Positions 20,336 through 29,518 of a stretch of 58,106 nt of DNA are shown here, piece by piece. Below the pieces are notes generated by a model, which was not told the origin of the DNA, did not search any database, and was given only the letters and a program-made list of their open reading frames with translations. The stretch is from Sutcliffiella horikoshii DSM 8719 (GTDB lineage: Bacteria; Bacillota; Bacilli; Bacillales; Bacillaceae_I), in assembly GCA_001648575.1 (NCBI GenBank), contig LQXN01000048.1, positions 1 to 58,106 of the forward strand, written 5' to 3'. A program made the translations under genes and the position numbers. Numbering within the stretch: the first letter of the stretch is position 1; each line of letters begins with the position of its first letter.

Positions 20336-21706
20336 ATGATAAATCGATATGCCGTAATATTAGCAGCAGGTCAAGGTACACGAATGAAGTCAAAACTATA
20401 TAAAGTGTTACACCCTGTTTGTGGAAAGCCAATGGTACAACATGTTGTGGATCATGTTTCAGCACTGCAGTTTGAAAAAATCGTGACAGTGGTTGGACAT
20501 GGAGCGGAAACTGTACAGAGCCATCTTGGAACAAAGAGTGAGTATGCCCTTCAGGCAGAACAGCTGGGGACGGCACATGCGGTCATGCAGGCAGCACCGA
20601 TGTTAGAGGATAAAAAAGGCGTAACCTTGGTCATTTGTGGAGATACTCCCCTTATCACACCGGAAACGATGCAGGAGTTGCTTGATCTCCACGAAAACAC
20701 CGGAGCCAAGGCAACGATCTTGACGGCGTATGCGGAAGATCCTACAGGATATGGCCGCATCATCCGCAACGGTGAGGGGCATGTCGGGAAGATTGTGGAG
20801 CACAAAGACGCAAGCGAAGAAGAGCGTAAAGTGACAGAAATCAATACGGGCACTTACTGCTTTGATAACGAAGCACTTTTCACAGCGCTCAACAATGTAT
20901 CCAATGACAATGTTCAAGGCGAATATTACCTGCCGGATGTCATCGAAATCTTGAAAGAACAAGGCGATATCGTTTCTGCCTACCAGACGTTGGACTTTGA
21001 TGAAACACTTGGAGTCAATGACAGAGTGGCACTTTCCCAAGCAGAAAGAACGATGAAGAAAAGAATTAATAAAAAACATATGATCAATGGAGTAAGCATC
21101 ATTGATCCAGATAATACGTATATCTCAGCAGATGCAGAAATTGGCAGAGATACTGTCATCAACCCTGGTACCATCATCTTAGGTGCTGCTAAAATTGGGG
21201 AAGATTGCATGATCGGTCCAAATTCCGAGATCAAAGACTGCCAAATTGGGGATCGTACAACCATCCGCCAATCTGTGGCACATGACAGCGAAATTGGAAA
21301 CGATGTAAATATCGGGCCGTTCGCTCATGTCAGACCGGAATCAAAGATCGGAAACGAAGTAAAGCTCGGTAACTTTGTGGAAGTGAAAAAAGCGACATTT
21401 GGAAACGGAAGCAAGGCTTCCCACCTCAGCTATATTGGAGATGCGGAAGTAGGAGCGGATGTGAACCTTGGTTGCGGTTCCATTACAGTCAACTATGATG
21501 GCAAAAAGAAATATCTAACAAAAATCGAAGACGGTGTTTTTGTAGGGTGCAACTCCAACCTGGTAGCACCTGTGACAATCGGCAAGAACGCCTATGTTGC
21601 AGCAGGGTCCACCATAACGGAAGATGTACCTGGAGAAGCGCTTTCGATAGCTCGCTCGCGTCAAGTGAATAAAGAGAACTATGTAGGGAAGCTTCACAAT
21701 AAATAA
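20336..21706 (+). CDS. glmU: Bifunctional GlcNAc-1-P uridyltransferase / GlcN-1-P acetyltransferase
   Basis: Makes UDP-GlcNAc for peptidoglycan and teichoic acids. The 456-residue protein has an N-terminal pyrophosphorylase domain ([19 protein letters not shown] near residues 9-27, GDTPL, EHKDA) and a C-terminal left-handed beta-helix acetyltransferase made of hexapeptide repeats from about residue 255 onward. ATG 20336 follows TGGAGG and fits the family N-terminus. prs and ctc follow as in B. subtilis, but a repeat (R4) now separates glmU from prs. Confidence 0.96.
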   Translation: MINRYAVILAAGQGTRMKSKLYKVLHPVCGKPMVQHVVDHVSALQFEKIVTVVGHGAETVQSHLGTKSEYALQAEQLGTAHAVMQAAPMLEDKKGVTLVICGDTPLITPETMQELLDLHENTGAKATILTAYAEDPTGYGRIIRNGEGHVGKIVEHKDASEEERKVTEINTGTYCFDNEALFTALNNVSNDNVQGEYYLPDVIEILKEQGDIVSAYQTLDFDETLGVNDRVALSQAERTMKKRINKKHMINGVSIIDPDNTYISADAEIGRDTVINPGTIILGAAKIGEDCMIGPNSEIKDCQIGDRTTIRQSVAHDSEIGNDVNIGPFAHVRPESKIGNEVKLGNFVEVKKATFGNGSKASHLSYIGDAEVGADVNLGCGSITVNYDGKKKYLTKIEDGVFVGCNSNLVAPVTIGKNAYVAAGSTITEDVPGEALSIARSRQVNKENYVGKLHNK

Positions 21707-21720
21707 GCTCTGTTAAAAGA

Positions 21721-21848
21721 CTGTTGATTGGAGCAAAAGGCGAAGACTCCTACGGGGGATAGCGACATTCTTGAGGCCCCGCAGGGCGTAGCCCGAGGAG
21801 ACTCAAGGTCGCCCCACGGAAAGCGAAGCCGGTTGCGGAAATCAACAG
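21721..21848 (-). repeat. Dispersed palindrome-ended repeat, copy R4
   Basis: Reverse-oriented copy with ends CTGTTGATT and AATCAACAG. The core GGCGAAGACTCCTACGGGGG, GCCCCGCAGGGCGTAGCCCGAGG and CCCCACGGAAAGCG is nearly the exact reverse complement of R6 (35103-35231), so R4 and R6 are one subfamily. It lies inside the usual glmU-prs operon. Confidence 0.85.
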
Positions 21849-21911
21849 CGGCGTTTACAGAGTCTTTTAAAAAAGCAACTATAAATAACCTAGCGGAGGG
21901 TTCAAGATATC

Positions 21912-22862
21912 ATGCCAAAGTATGCCGATTCTAATTTGAAAATTTTTACGTTAAATTCCAATACAGCCTTAGCAGAAGAAATTGCTCAACATGTGGGTGT
22001 TCCAATCGGGAAATGTTCTGTAGCCCGTTTCAGTGACGGAGAAGTGCAAATCAACATCGAAGAAAGTATCCGTGGGTGTGATGTGTATGTCATCCAATCT
22101 ACAAGCGCACCAGTGAATGAACACATCATGGAGACCCTGATCATGATCGATGCCCTTAAACGTGCTTCTGCCAAAACAATCAACATTGTGATGCCATACT
22201 ACGGTTACGGCAGACAGGACCGCAAAGCAAGAGCTCGTGAACCGATCACTGCGAAATTAGTTGCTAATCTATTGGAAACTGCAGGCGCGGACCGCGTTAT
22301 TACGCTAGATTTGCATGCACCGCAGATTCAAGGATTCTTTGACATCTTAATTGACCACTTAATGGGTGTGCCGATCCTTGCGGAGTACTTTGACAGCAAA
22401 GGACTTGAAGACCTTGTTATCGTGTCCCCTGATCATGGTGGAGTGACAAGAGCGAGAAAATTGGCAGACCGCTTAAAGGCGCCGATTGCTATCATCGACA
22501 AACGCAGACCTCGCCCGAATGTGGCAGAAGTCATGAACATCGTTGGTCATATTGAAGGAAGAACGGCAATTTTGATTGATGACATGATCGATACAGCCGG
22601 TACGATTACACTGGCTGCAAATGCCCTGATTGAAAATGGCGCTAAGGAAGTATATGCATGTTGTACACATCCAGTTCTATCGGGTCCTGCTATTGAGCGT
22701 ATCCAGAATTCCAGAATTAAAGAGTTGGTCGTAACAAACACTATCTCCCTGCCGGAAGAAAAGAAAATCGGAAAACTCACGCAGCTTTCCGTAGCACAGC
22801 TTATTGCTGAAGCGATCATCCGTGTTCACGAAGAGAAATCCGTAAGTACTTTATTTGATTAA
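21912..22862 (+). CDS. prs: Ribose-phosphate pyrophosphokinase
   Basis: Makes PRPP from ribose 5-phosphate and ATP, feeding purine, pyrimidine, histidine and NAD synthesis. The 316-residue protein has [11 protein letters not shown], the ATP loop [11 protein letters not shown], the [12 protein letters not shown] block and the PRPP-binding [17 protein letters not shown] lies before the ATG. The substrate link to purR, hprT and the folate genes in this window is direct: all use or sense PRPP or purines. Confidence 0.96.
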   Translation: MPKYADSNLKIFTLNSNTALAEEIAQHVGVPIGKCSVARFSDGEVQINIEESIRGCDVYVIQSTSAPVNEHIMETLIMIDALKRASAKTINIVMPYYGYGRQDRKARAREPITAKLVANLLETAGADRVITLDLHAPQIQGFFDILIDHLMGVPILAEYFDSKGLEDLVIVSPDHGGVTRARKLADRLKAPIAIIDKRRPRPNVAEVMNIVGHIEGRTAILIDDMIDTAGTITLAANALIENGAKEVYACCTHPVLSGPAIERIQNSRIKELVVTNTISLPEEKKIGKLTQLSVAQLIAEAIIRVHEEKSVSTLFD

Positions 22863-22876
22863 TCTATCAAGTTGAT

Positions 22877-22902
22877 GTTTAACCTTCCGTGAATTGGGGA
22901 AA
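22877..22902 (+). promoter_or_regulatory. SigB promoter of ctc
   Basis: GTTTAA (22877-22882), a 14-bp spacer and GGGAAA (22897-22902) fit the SigB consensus GTTTAA-N12-14-GGGWAW. ctc is the classical SigB reporter gene. Confidence 0.8.
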
Positions 22903-22947
22903 TTGTATGAGAGGCAAGTATTTTATTTTCCCAGGAAGGTGATAAGA

Positions 22948-23592
22948 ATGTCAGTATTGCATGCAAATGAACGTACAGAATTCAAAGGATCTTCGAAAAC
23001 CAAAATCCGTGAGGAAGGATTAATTCCAGCGGTTGTTTATGGGAATGATACAGAAAATAAATCAATCACTGTAGATAGTAAGGAATTTATCAAAACAATC
23101 CGTGAAACAGGTCGAAATGGTATCATTTCACTTGAGATTGGTTCTGATAAGCGAAAAGTCATGCTTTACGATTATCAAGTCAATCCGTTGAAAAGCTTGG
23201 AATTCGTCCACTTGGACTTCCATGTTGTCAATTTCAAATCTGAGATTGATGTGGATGTGACCGTCCACGTAACGGGAGATGCTCAAGGCGTGAGGGATGG
23301 AGGAGTGCTGCAACAAGTACTTCATGAAGTCTCCATCAAGGCACTTCCTAACAACGTACCGGAATCTGTTGAGGTTGACGTTACAAAACTTGAAGTTAAT
23401 GAAAACATTACAATAGGTGACTTGGACACCTCAGGTAAATATAGCTTTAATCATGAAGAAGATGAAGTGGTCGCTTCAATCTTACCTCCACGACAAGAAG
23501 AGGAAATCGATCCTGGAGAAGAGCAAGAACCAGGCGAGCCTGAGCTTGTAGAAGGAAGAGAAGAAAGTGAAAGCACAGAGGAGGAGGCGTAA
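22948..23592 (+). CDS. ctc: Ribosomal protein L25 / general stress protein Ctc
   Basis: A 214-residue L25/TL5/Ctc protein that binds 5S rRNA in the ribosome, especially under stress. The N-terminal L25 domain (residues 1-90) holds VVYGND and QVNPLKSLEFVHLDF. A C-terminal TL5-type beta domain follows, then a strongly acidic tail of about 25 residues. ATG 22948 follows AGGAAGGTGAT; a longer frame from 22894 overlaps the SigB promoter. Read-through from prs probably adds basal expression. Confidence 0.94.
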   Translation: MSVLHANERTEFKGSSKTKIREEGLIPAVVYGNDTENKSITVDSKEFIKTIRETGRNGIISLEIGSDKRKVMLYDYQVNPLKSLEFVHLDFHVVNFKSEIDVDVTVHVTGDAQGVRDGGVLQQVLHEVSIKALPNNVPESVEVDVTKLEVNENITIGDLDTSGKYSFNHEEDEVVASILPPRQEEEIDPGEEQEPGEPELVEGREESESTEEEA

Positions 23593-23614
23593 CCTTTAGG
23601 GTTACGTCTTTTCT
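23587..23614 (+). terminator. Terminator after ctc
   Basis: GCGTAACC and GGTTACGT pair around a short loop and are followed by CTTTTCTC. The stem covers the end of the ctc reading frame. Confidence 0.65.
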
Positions 23615-23817
23615 CTTGTTTATGCAGGGTTGCTACTGGATGTACAGAGCAGGAGAGTGGAAATACCTTGATTGATACATATTCCCCCTTCTGATTTCCT
23701 TTTCGTCACAGGTTAAAGTAAAATAGTAGGTAGCGAACAGGTTTGTGGGAGGTATCCATGAAAAATTTTTTGCGGTCTTTATTTGGTAAAGAGGAAGAGG
23801 TTTCAGGAGGAGAAAGA

Positions 23818-24378
23818 ATGAAGGTTTTTGTGGGGCTTGGAAATCCAGGTCGTCAGTATGAAGAAACAAGGCATAATATTGGCTTTATGGTAATAGATGA
23901 GCTAGCGGATAAATGGAATATTCCGTTGACGCAATCAAAATTCAAAGGGATATTTGGCCAAGGTATGGTTAACGGTGAAAAGGTGCTGCTAGTCAAGCCT
24001 TTAACATATATGAATTTATCAGGGGAGTGTGTTCGTCCACTATTGGATTTCTACAAGCTTGATGTAGAGGATCTAGTAGTGATATATGATGATTTGGATT
24101 TACCTCCTGGCAAGCTGCGTTTGCGCCAAAAGGGCAGTGCAGGTGGACACAATGGTATCAAGTCCCTCATTTTGCATTTGCAGACTCAACATTTCAACCG
24201 GATCAGGATGGGCATTGACCGTCCTAAGAATGGACCGTCGATTTCAGACTATGTATTAGGGAAGTTTCATAGTGAAGAGCGACCTGCGATCGATGATAGT
24301 ATAAAAAAAGCGGCAGATGCATGTGAAGAAAACCTTACAAAAGACTTCTTGCAGGTAATGAACACATTCAATCAGTAA
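23818..24378 (+). CDS. pth: Peptidyl-tRNA hydrolase (SpoVC)
   Basis: Releases peptides from prematurely dropped peptidyl-tRNA. The 186-residue protein has [19 protein letters not shown] with the active-site His, [28 protein letters not shown] and [15 protein letters not shown] 23818 follows CAGGAGGAG and matches B. subtilis Pth. An in-frame ATG at 23758, itself preceded by GGGAGG, could add 20 residues ([11 protein letters not shown]…), see findings. Confidence 0.94.
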   Translation: MKVFVGLGNPGRQYEETRHNIGFMVIDELADKWNIPLTQSKFKGIFGQGMVNGEKVLLVKPLTYMNLSGECVRPLLDFYKLDVEDLVVIYDDLDLPPGKLRLRQKGSAGGHNGIKSLILHLQTQHFNRIRMGIDRPKNGPSISDYVLGKFHSEERPAIDDSIKKAADACEENLTKDFLQVMNTFNQ

Positions 24379-24428
24379 TAGAATGTAAAGGTAGCTATCA
24401 AGCAGTCCGCTACAAGCTATCCGACCTT

Positions 24429-24458
24429 GTATAACAATGTTTCTCTCTGTTCATACTA
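24429..24458 (+). promoter_or_regulatory. SigF-type promoter of fin
   Basis: GTATA (24429-24433) and GTTCATACTA (24449-24458) fit the SigF -35 GYATA and -10 GGnnAnAnTR (one mismatch) with 15 bp between. fin is known to be forespore-expressed under SigF and SigG. Confidence 0.65.
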
Positions 24459-24514
24459 TTGGTAAAAGGACCTTTTCCCGTTTGGGAGGGTCTTCGGAAA
24501 GTGGAGGGAAGATG

Positions 24515-24745
24515 ATGGCTATCCAGTATCATTGCAGGCACTGTGGCTATAAAGTCGGTACCATCGATACCAAGTCGGTGTTCACCGAAGAATTGGGATT
24601 TCATCAATTGTCAGATTCAGAACGACAGGAAATGATAGCATATCAACAAAATGGTGATGTACATGTTAAAACGATTTGCGAAGATTGCCAGGAAGCACTT
24701 GACCGTAACCCCGACTGGCATGAACAAGAACGGTTCATACAATAG
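24515..24745 (+). CDS. fin: Anti-sigma-F factor Fin (YabK)
   Basis: A 76-residue protein that inhibits SigF-containing polymerase and so promotes the SigF-to-SigG switch in the forespore. Cys pairs in YHCRHCG and ICEDCQEAL form its zinc site; the C-terminal [15 protein letters not shown] is nearly identical to B. subtilis Fin. ATG 24515 (or 24512) follows GTGGAGGG. With gin at the start of the window, two of the forespore sigma-switch inhibitors are present here. Confidence 0.92.
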   Translation: MAIQYHCRHCGYKVGTIDTKSVFTEELGFHQLSDSERQEMIAYQQNGDVHVKTICEDCQEALDRNPDWHEQERFIQ

Positions 24746-24835
24746 ATTTGCTTTGGTGGGACACCAAAGCCTTTTTGCGTCTAAGAAGGAAGAAGATAGA
24801 TATAGGAGAACAATCAAGAGAGGAGGATGCTGTTA

Positions 24836-27800
24836 ATGAAAGGTTTTATTCCATATTTTAGTGAAAATGACGACTTCCAATCGGTCCTTGCCGGTCTGCA
24901 GGAAGGTTTGCAGGAACAGTTGGTTTCAGGCATCTCCAATTCCGCACGCTCCATGCTGATTGCGGCGTTATATGAGGAGAGGAAGGCTCCTATCCTGCTT
25001 ATCACACATAATTTATTTCATGCCCAGAAAGTGTATGATGACCTAGCTAGCTTTTTGCCGGAAGATGAATTATACCTCTATCCAGTGAACGATGTATTGG
25101 CAGCGGAAATTGGTATCGCGAGTCCAGAATTAAAGGCGCAGCGAGTCGAAGCGCTCAATCATTGGTCTTCTAGGAAAAATGGCATTGTCATTGCGCCTAT
25201 CGCGGGGTTGAAACGGATCCTGCCGTCGAAGGAAAAATGGCAGCAAACCTTGTTGACCATCGAAGTAGAAAAGACGATGGAACTGGATAATTTGGCAGAG
25301 CGCCTTGTCCGCTACGGATATCAGCGTGTGGGGATGGTGGCCACCCCTGGAGACTTCAGCATCAGAGGGGGGATCATCGACATCTATCCTATCACAGAGG
25401 AGTACGCGATAAGGATCGAACTTTTTGATGATGAGGTAGAGTCCATCCGCTATTTTACCGTGGAGGATCAACGCTCCCAAAAAGACGTGGATAAGGTAAC
25501 CATCGGGCCTGCGACGGAAATGCTTCTTACAAATCAGGAGCTTTCAAATGGCCTGGAAACCCTTGAAAAAGAATTAGCGAAAACCGTAAAAAAAGTAAAA
25601 AACGAAAAAGTAAAACAGCTGTTAATGGAAAATATCTCGTACGAAATGGAACAGGTACGCAATGGACAAGTGTTTTCCGAGCTGTATAAATATCTTTCTT
25701 TCTTTTACAATACGCCCGCTAGTTTACTAGATTATCTTCCTGAGGGCGGCTTGGTCGTCATGGATGAGATAAGCCGTATCCATGAAACGGCTGAGAGCCT
25801 GGATAAAGAGGAAGCAGAATGGCTTGTGGAGCTTTTAGCAGAAGGAAAAGCGGTGCATGACCTCTCGTTTTCGTATTCTTTTGCCCAAATCGTACATAGC
25901 AAACAACAGCCGTTCCTATATTTGTCGCTGTTCTTGAGGGCGGTACCTCATACGCATCCGGAGAACTTGATCAGCATGTCATCCAAAAGCATGCAGCATT
26001 TCCATGGTCAAATGCATTTACTGAAATCGGAAATTGAACGTTGGAGGAAGGCGAATTATGCCGTAGTGGTCCTTGCTTCCAACAAAGAACGCATGGAAAA
26101 GCTGGAGACCGTCTTTGCAGATTATGAAATGGATATAAGAAAGCTTTCAAAAGGATCCGCTTTTGCGCACGGGGAGGTCCAGCTTGTAGAAGGGGACCTG
26201 CATTCAGGTTTTGAACTGCCGATGCAGAAGCTTGCCGTCATTACAGAAGAAGAACTTTTCAAGAAGAAAGCGAAAAAACCAAAGAACAGACAGAAGCTCT
26301 CCAATGCCGAGCGGATAAAAAACTATACCGAATTAAATGTAGGCGACTATGTTGTCCATATTAATCATGGTATCGGTAAGTACTTGGGGATTGAAACACT
26401 CGATATTAATGGCCTTCATAAAGATTATATTCATATTAAATATCAAGGCTCCGATAAGCTGTATGTACCTGTTGAACAGATAGACCAGGTCCAGAAATAT
26501 GTCGGTTCAGAAGGAAAAGAACCGAAAGTTTATAAGTTAGGCGGAACAGATTGGAAAAAGGTCAAAAGCAAGGTGGAATCCTCTGTTCAGGATATCGCCG
26601 ATGATCTTATTAAGCTCTATGCCGAAAGGGAGGCAAGTGTCGGCCACTCCTTTTCTCCGGACGGGGAAATGCAACGAGATTTCGAGGCAAGCTTCCCTTA
26701 CCAGGAGACAGAAGACCAGTTGCGCTCCATCCATGAGATCAAGCTTGATATGGAAAGAACTCGCCCGATGGACCGCCTCCTTTGTGGTGATGTTGGGTAT
26801 GGGAAAACAGAGGTAGCCATCAGAGCTGCCTTCAAAGCGATAGCAGATGGCAAGCAAGTGGCTATTTTAGTGCCGACTACCATCCTGGCACAGCAGCACT
26901 ATGAAACGATCCGGGAAAGATTCCAGGACTACCCGATTAATATCGGTCTGATGAGCCGCTTCCGTTCAAGAAAACAACAAACAGAAACAATGAAGGGCCT
27001 TGGAAATGGCACGGTCGATATCGTGATTGGGACCCACCGATTATTATCCAAAGACATAAAATACAAGGACCTTGGCTTATTGGTAATTGATGAAGAGCAG
27101 CGTTTTGGTGTTACCCACAAGGAAAAGATCAAGCAGCTAAAAGCCAATATCGATGTGCTTACATTGACGGCAACCCCGATTCCGCGGACACTACATATGT
27201 CCATGCTTGGGGTGCGTGATTTGTCTGTCATTGAAACGCCACCGGAAAATCGTTTCCCTGTCCAGACATATGTGATGGAATATAACGGAAACCTTGTGAA
27301 GGAAGCGATAGAACGCGAGCTTGCCCGCGGAGGTCAGGTGTATTTCTTGTATAACAGGGTGGAGGATATCGAACGGAAGGCTGATGAGATTTCCATGCTT
27401 GTCCCTGATGCGAGAGTGACATATGCCCACGGCAAGATGACTGAAAATGAATTGGAATCTGTCATGATACAGTTCCTTGAAGGGGAAGCGGAAGTGCTTG
27501 TCAGCACGACCATCATCGAAACAGGCGTTGATATCCCGAATGTAAATACCCTGATCGTCTTTGATGCCGACAGAATGGGCTTGTCCCAGCTTTATCAGCT
27601 AAGAGGACGTGTCGGAAGGTCGAATCGTGTCGCATATGCATATTTCACTTATCGCAAAGATAAAGTGCTGACAGAAGTTGCAGAAAAGCGACTGCAGTCC
27701 ATTAAAGAATTCACAGAGCTTGGTTCCGGGTTTAAAATCGCGATGCGTGACTTGTCCATCCGTGGAGCAGGTAACCTCCTTGGTGCCCAGCAGCATGGAT

Positions 27801-28369
27801 TTATAGACTCCGTCGGTTTTGATATGTACTCCCAGATGCTGAAAGAGGCGATCGAGCAGCGCCAGGGTCCGAAAGAAACGAAAAAAGCACATGAACTTTC
27901 CATTGATGTCGAACTTGATGCTTATATTCCGGAGTCCTATATTTCGGACAGCAAACAGAAAATCGATATGTATAAGCGATTCCGCGGACTTGAGACGCCA
28001 GAAGATCTTGTAGAGCTTCAGGACGAGATGAAGGACCGTTTTGGAACCTATCCGAAAGAAGTGGATTATTTATTCCAAGTTTCCGAAATGAGGGTATACG
28101 GCCTCAAGGAGAAGGTAGATTCCATCAAGCAAACAAAGCAGGAGCTTGTGATCCTTATCTCAGAGGAAGCAAGTGAAGTGGTGGATGGACAAAAGCTATT
28201 CTTGCTTGGAAATGAGTTCGGCCGCATGGTCAGCCTTGGAATGGAAGGGAAGAAGCTGAAAATCGTCATCCAGACGAAGCGAACATCGACAGAACAGTGG
28301 TTACAGGTTGCCATATCCATGATAAAAGGACTAGAAAAGGTGAAAAAAGAAAGCGTGAATGCTTCCTGA
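24836..28369 (+). CDS. mfd: Transcription-repair coupling factor Mfd
   Basis: Removes RNA polymerase stalled at DNA lesions and recruits UvrA. The 1177-residue protein matches B. subtilis Mfd in length. It has UvrB-like N-terminal domains (1 to about 400), an RNA-polymerase interaction domain (about 490-560, GDYVVHINHGIGKYLGIE), a RecG-like translocase with Walker A GDVGYGKTE from residue 651 and DEEQ from about 752, the TRG motif with QLRGRVGRS, and a C-terminal UvrA-occluding domain. ATG 24836 is chosen over 24827 because GGAGG ends at 24826. Confidence 0.97.
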   Translation: MKGFIPYFSENDDFQSVLAGLQEGLQEQLVSGISNSARSMLIAALYEERKAPILLITHNLFHAQKVYDDLASFLPEDELYLYPVNDVLAAEIGIASPELKAQRVEALNHWSSRKNGIVIAPIAGLKRILPSKEKWQQTLLTIEVEKTMELDNLAERLVRYGYQRVGMVATPGDFSIRGGIIDIYPITEEYAIRIELFDDEVESIRYFTVEDQRSQKDVDKVTIGPATEMLLTNQELSNGLETLEKELAKTVKKVKNEKVKQLLMENISYEMEQVRNGQVFSELYKYLSFFYNTPASLLDYLPEGGLVVMDEISRIHETAESLDKEEAEWLVELLAEGKAVHDLSFSYSFAQIVHSKQQPFLYLSLFLRAVPHTHPENLISMSSKSMQHFHGQMHLLKSEIERWRKANYAVVVLASNKERMEKLETVFADYEMDIRKLSKGSAFAHGEVQLVEGDLHSGFELPMQKLAVITEEELFKKKAKKPKNRQKLSNAERIKNYTELNVGDYVVHINHGIGKYLGIETLDINGLHKDYIHIKYQGSDKLYVPVEQIDQVQKYVGSEGKEPKVYKLGGTDWKKVKSKVESSVQDIADDLIKLYAEREASVGHSFSPDGEMQRDFEASFPYQETEDQLRSIHEIKLDMERTRPMDRLLCGDVGYGKTEVAIRAAFKAIADGKQVAILVPTTILAQQHYETIRERFQDYPINIGLMSRFRSRKQQTETMKGLGNGTVDIVIGTHRLLSKDIKYKDLGLLVIDEEQRFGVTHKEKIKQLKANIDVLTLTATPIPRTLHMSMLGVRDLSVIETPPENRFPVQTYVMEYNGNLVKEAIERELARGGQVYFLYNRVEDIERKADEISMLVPDARVTYAHGKMTENELESVMIQFLEGEAEVLVSTTIIETGVDIPNVNTLIVFDADRMGLSQLYQLRGRVGRSNRVAYAYFTYRKDKVLTEVAEKRLQSIKEFTELGSGFKIAMRDLSIRGAGNLLGAQQHGFIDSVGFDMYSQMLKEAIEQRQGPKETKKAHELSIDVELDAYIPESYISDSKQKIDMYKRFRGLETPEDLVELQDEMKDRFGTYPKEVDYLFQVSEMRVYGLKEKVDSIKQTKQELVILISEEASEVVDGQKLFLLGNEFGRMVSLGMEGKKLKIVIQTKRTSTEQWLQVAISMIKGLEKVKKESVNAS

Positions 28370-28443
28370 AAGGTTTGAGTTTGTGAAGAAACGTCTATAT
28401 AAATACTGGGGGAATTTACTATCAGAAAAAAACTTTTCCAACA

Positions 28444-28473
28444 TGTATAGAACTCCCTGAGTGTAGGATACTA
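28444..28473 (+). promoter_or_regulatory. SigG promoter of spoVT
   Basis: TGTATA (28444-28449), a 17-bp spacer and GATACTA (28467-28473) fit the SigG consensus TGAATA-N17-18-CATACTA with one change in each box. spoVT is SigG-dependent in B. subtilis. Confidence 0.7.
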
Positions 28474-28575
28474 ACTTCAACGAATGGTGAATTCTTCAAA
28501 AGCAGGACATCTTGATCAATTCAACCAATTTAACTCATCTCTTTTTATCATCGGATGAAGGAGGCAACTTAAGAA

Positions 28576-29112
28576 ATGAAAGCAACTGGTATTGTTCGTC
28601 GTATTGATGACCTCGGTCGCGTTGTAATTCCTAAAGAAATCAGAAGAACTCTTCGTATTCGCGAAGGGGACCCGCTTGAGATTTTTGTCGATCGGGATGG
28701 AGAGGTTATCTTGAAGAAGTACTCTCCGATTAGTGAGCTTAGCGATTTTGCTAAAGAATACGCAGAAGCTCTCTATGACAGCCTTGGGCACCCTGTATTA
28801 ATCTGTGACCGCGATACGTTCATTGCTGTCGCTGGCAGCTCTAAGAAGGAATATTTAAACAAGAGCATCAGCGAGGTAGTGGAGAAATCCATGGAAGACC
28901 GCAATTCCGTATTGAAAACGGGTGAACAGCAAGTGGCTATTGTGGATGGACACACAGAAACGCTAGCATCTTATACCATTGGACCTATCGTAGCTAACGG
29001 AGATCCAATAGGTGCAGTCGTCATCATGTCTAAAGATAAGTCCCTTGGCGAAGTGGAACAGAAAGCTGTGGAAACAGCTGCAGGCTTCTTGGCCAGACAG
29101 ATGGAGCACTAA
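28576..29112 (+). CDS. spoVT: Stage V sporulation regulator SpoVT
   Basis: A 178-residue forespore transcription factor that adjusts SigG-dependent genes. The N-terminal swapped-hairpin AbrB-type domain (residues 1-50, MKATGIVRRIDDLGRVVIPKEI) is paralogous to AbrB in the same window. The C-terminal GAF domain (about 55-178) suggests a ligand, not identified as far as I know. GGAGGCAAC precedes the ATG. It is a single unit with a SigG promoter and a strong terminator. Confidence 0.96.
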   Translation: MKATGIVRRIDDLGRVVIPKEIRRTLRIREGDPLEIFVDRDGEVILKKYSPISELSDFAKEYAEALYDSLGHPVLICDRDTFIAVAGSSKKEYLNKSISEVVEKSMEDRNSVLKTGEQQVAIVDGHTETLASYTIGPIVANGDPIGAVVIMSKDKSLGEVEQKAVETAAGFLARQMEH

Positions 29113-29122
29113 TATGTATGTG

Positions 29123-29158
29123 GAAGCAGCAGACATGCAATCTGCTGCTTCTTTTTTA
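29123..29158 (+). terminator. Terminator after spoVT
   Basis: A perfect 11-bp stem GAAGCAGCAGA / TCTGCTGCTTC around CATGCAA, followed by TTTTTT. Confidence 0.92.
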
Positions 29159-29160
29159 TT

Positions 29161-29184
29161 GGCTCTTTTCTAAAAGATTGTTGC
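29161..29184 (-). repeat. 24-bp dispersed motif, copy B
   Basis: Exact reverse complement of 17464-17487. It begins two bases after the T run of the spoVT terminator, and CTCTTTTCTAAAAGA could itself form a small hairpin. Confidence 0.8.
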
Positions 29185-29250
29185 TATCCTATCCACTAGC
29201 AAGAAGTCGGAATTTGTGGATTGTTGTCGTTCGGCATGTAGTTTAATGTG

Positions 29251-29347
29251 TTTGGAAAGTAAATGGGTCAGTTTGGCTTGTATTTTAAAATTACAGAAAG
29301 TATTTCCTTCCGAATGGAAAGTAAATCATCCGCTTTGGAAAGTAAAT
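29251..29347 (+). repeat. Three spaced copies of TGGAAAGTAAAT
   Basis: TGGAAAGTAAAT recurs near 29253, 29315 and 29336 in the spoVT-yabM gap, the last two followed by CA(T/A). The spacing is about 62 and 21 bases. The remainder of the 29185-29518 gap holds no gene or convincing promoter, apart from a TATAAT near 29475. Confidence 0.7.
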
Positions 29348-29518
29348 CAATTCTGAAGGGATATGTTGGGGAGATCTGAGCTTATATCCCGAAAATCATC
29401 CACGATGTATGAATCTCTGCATGAATCCCCCCCGCGCTGACGGTATGCAACCATCATTTTCGCTTAAAATATGCTATAATTATACAATTGTACGAATTCC
29501 TATAAGGCGGGCTTTTAT

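Noticed and set aside
21728-21934. A 68-codon frame before prs
   Set aside because: It is a reading of repeat R4 that runs into the prs start in another frame; no ribosome binding site.
26929-27516. Long - strand open frames inside mfd
   Set aside because: They are shadows of mfd codons without ribosome binding sites; the same holds for antisense frames in metS, glmU and dusB.
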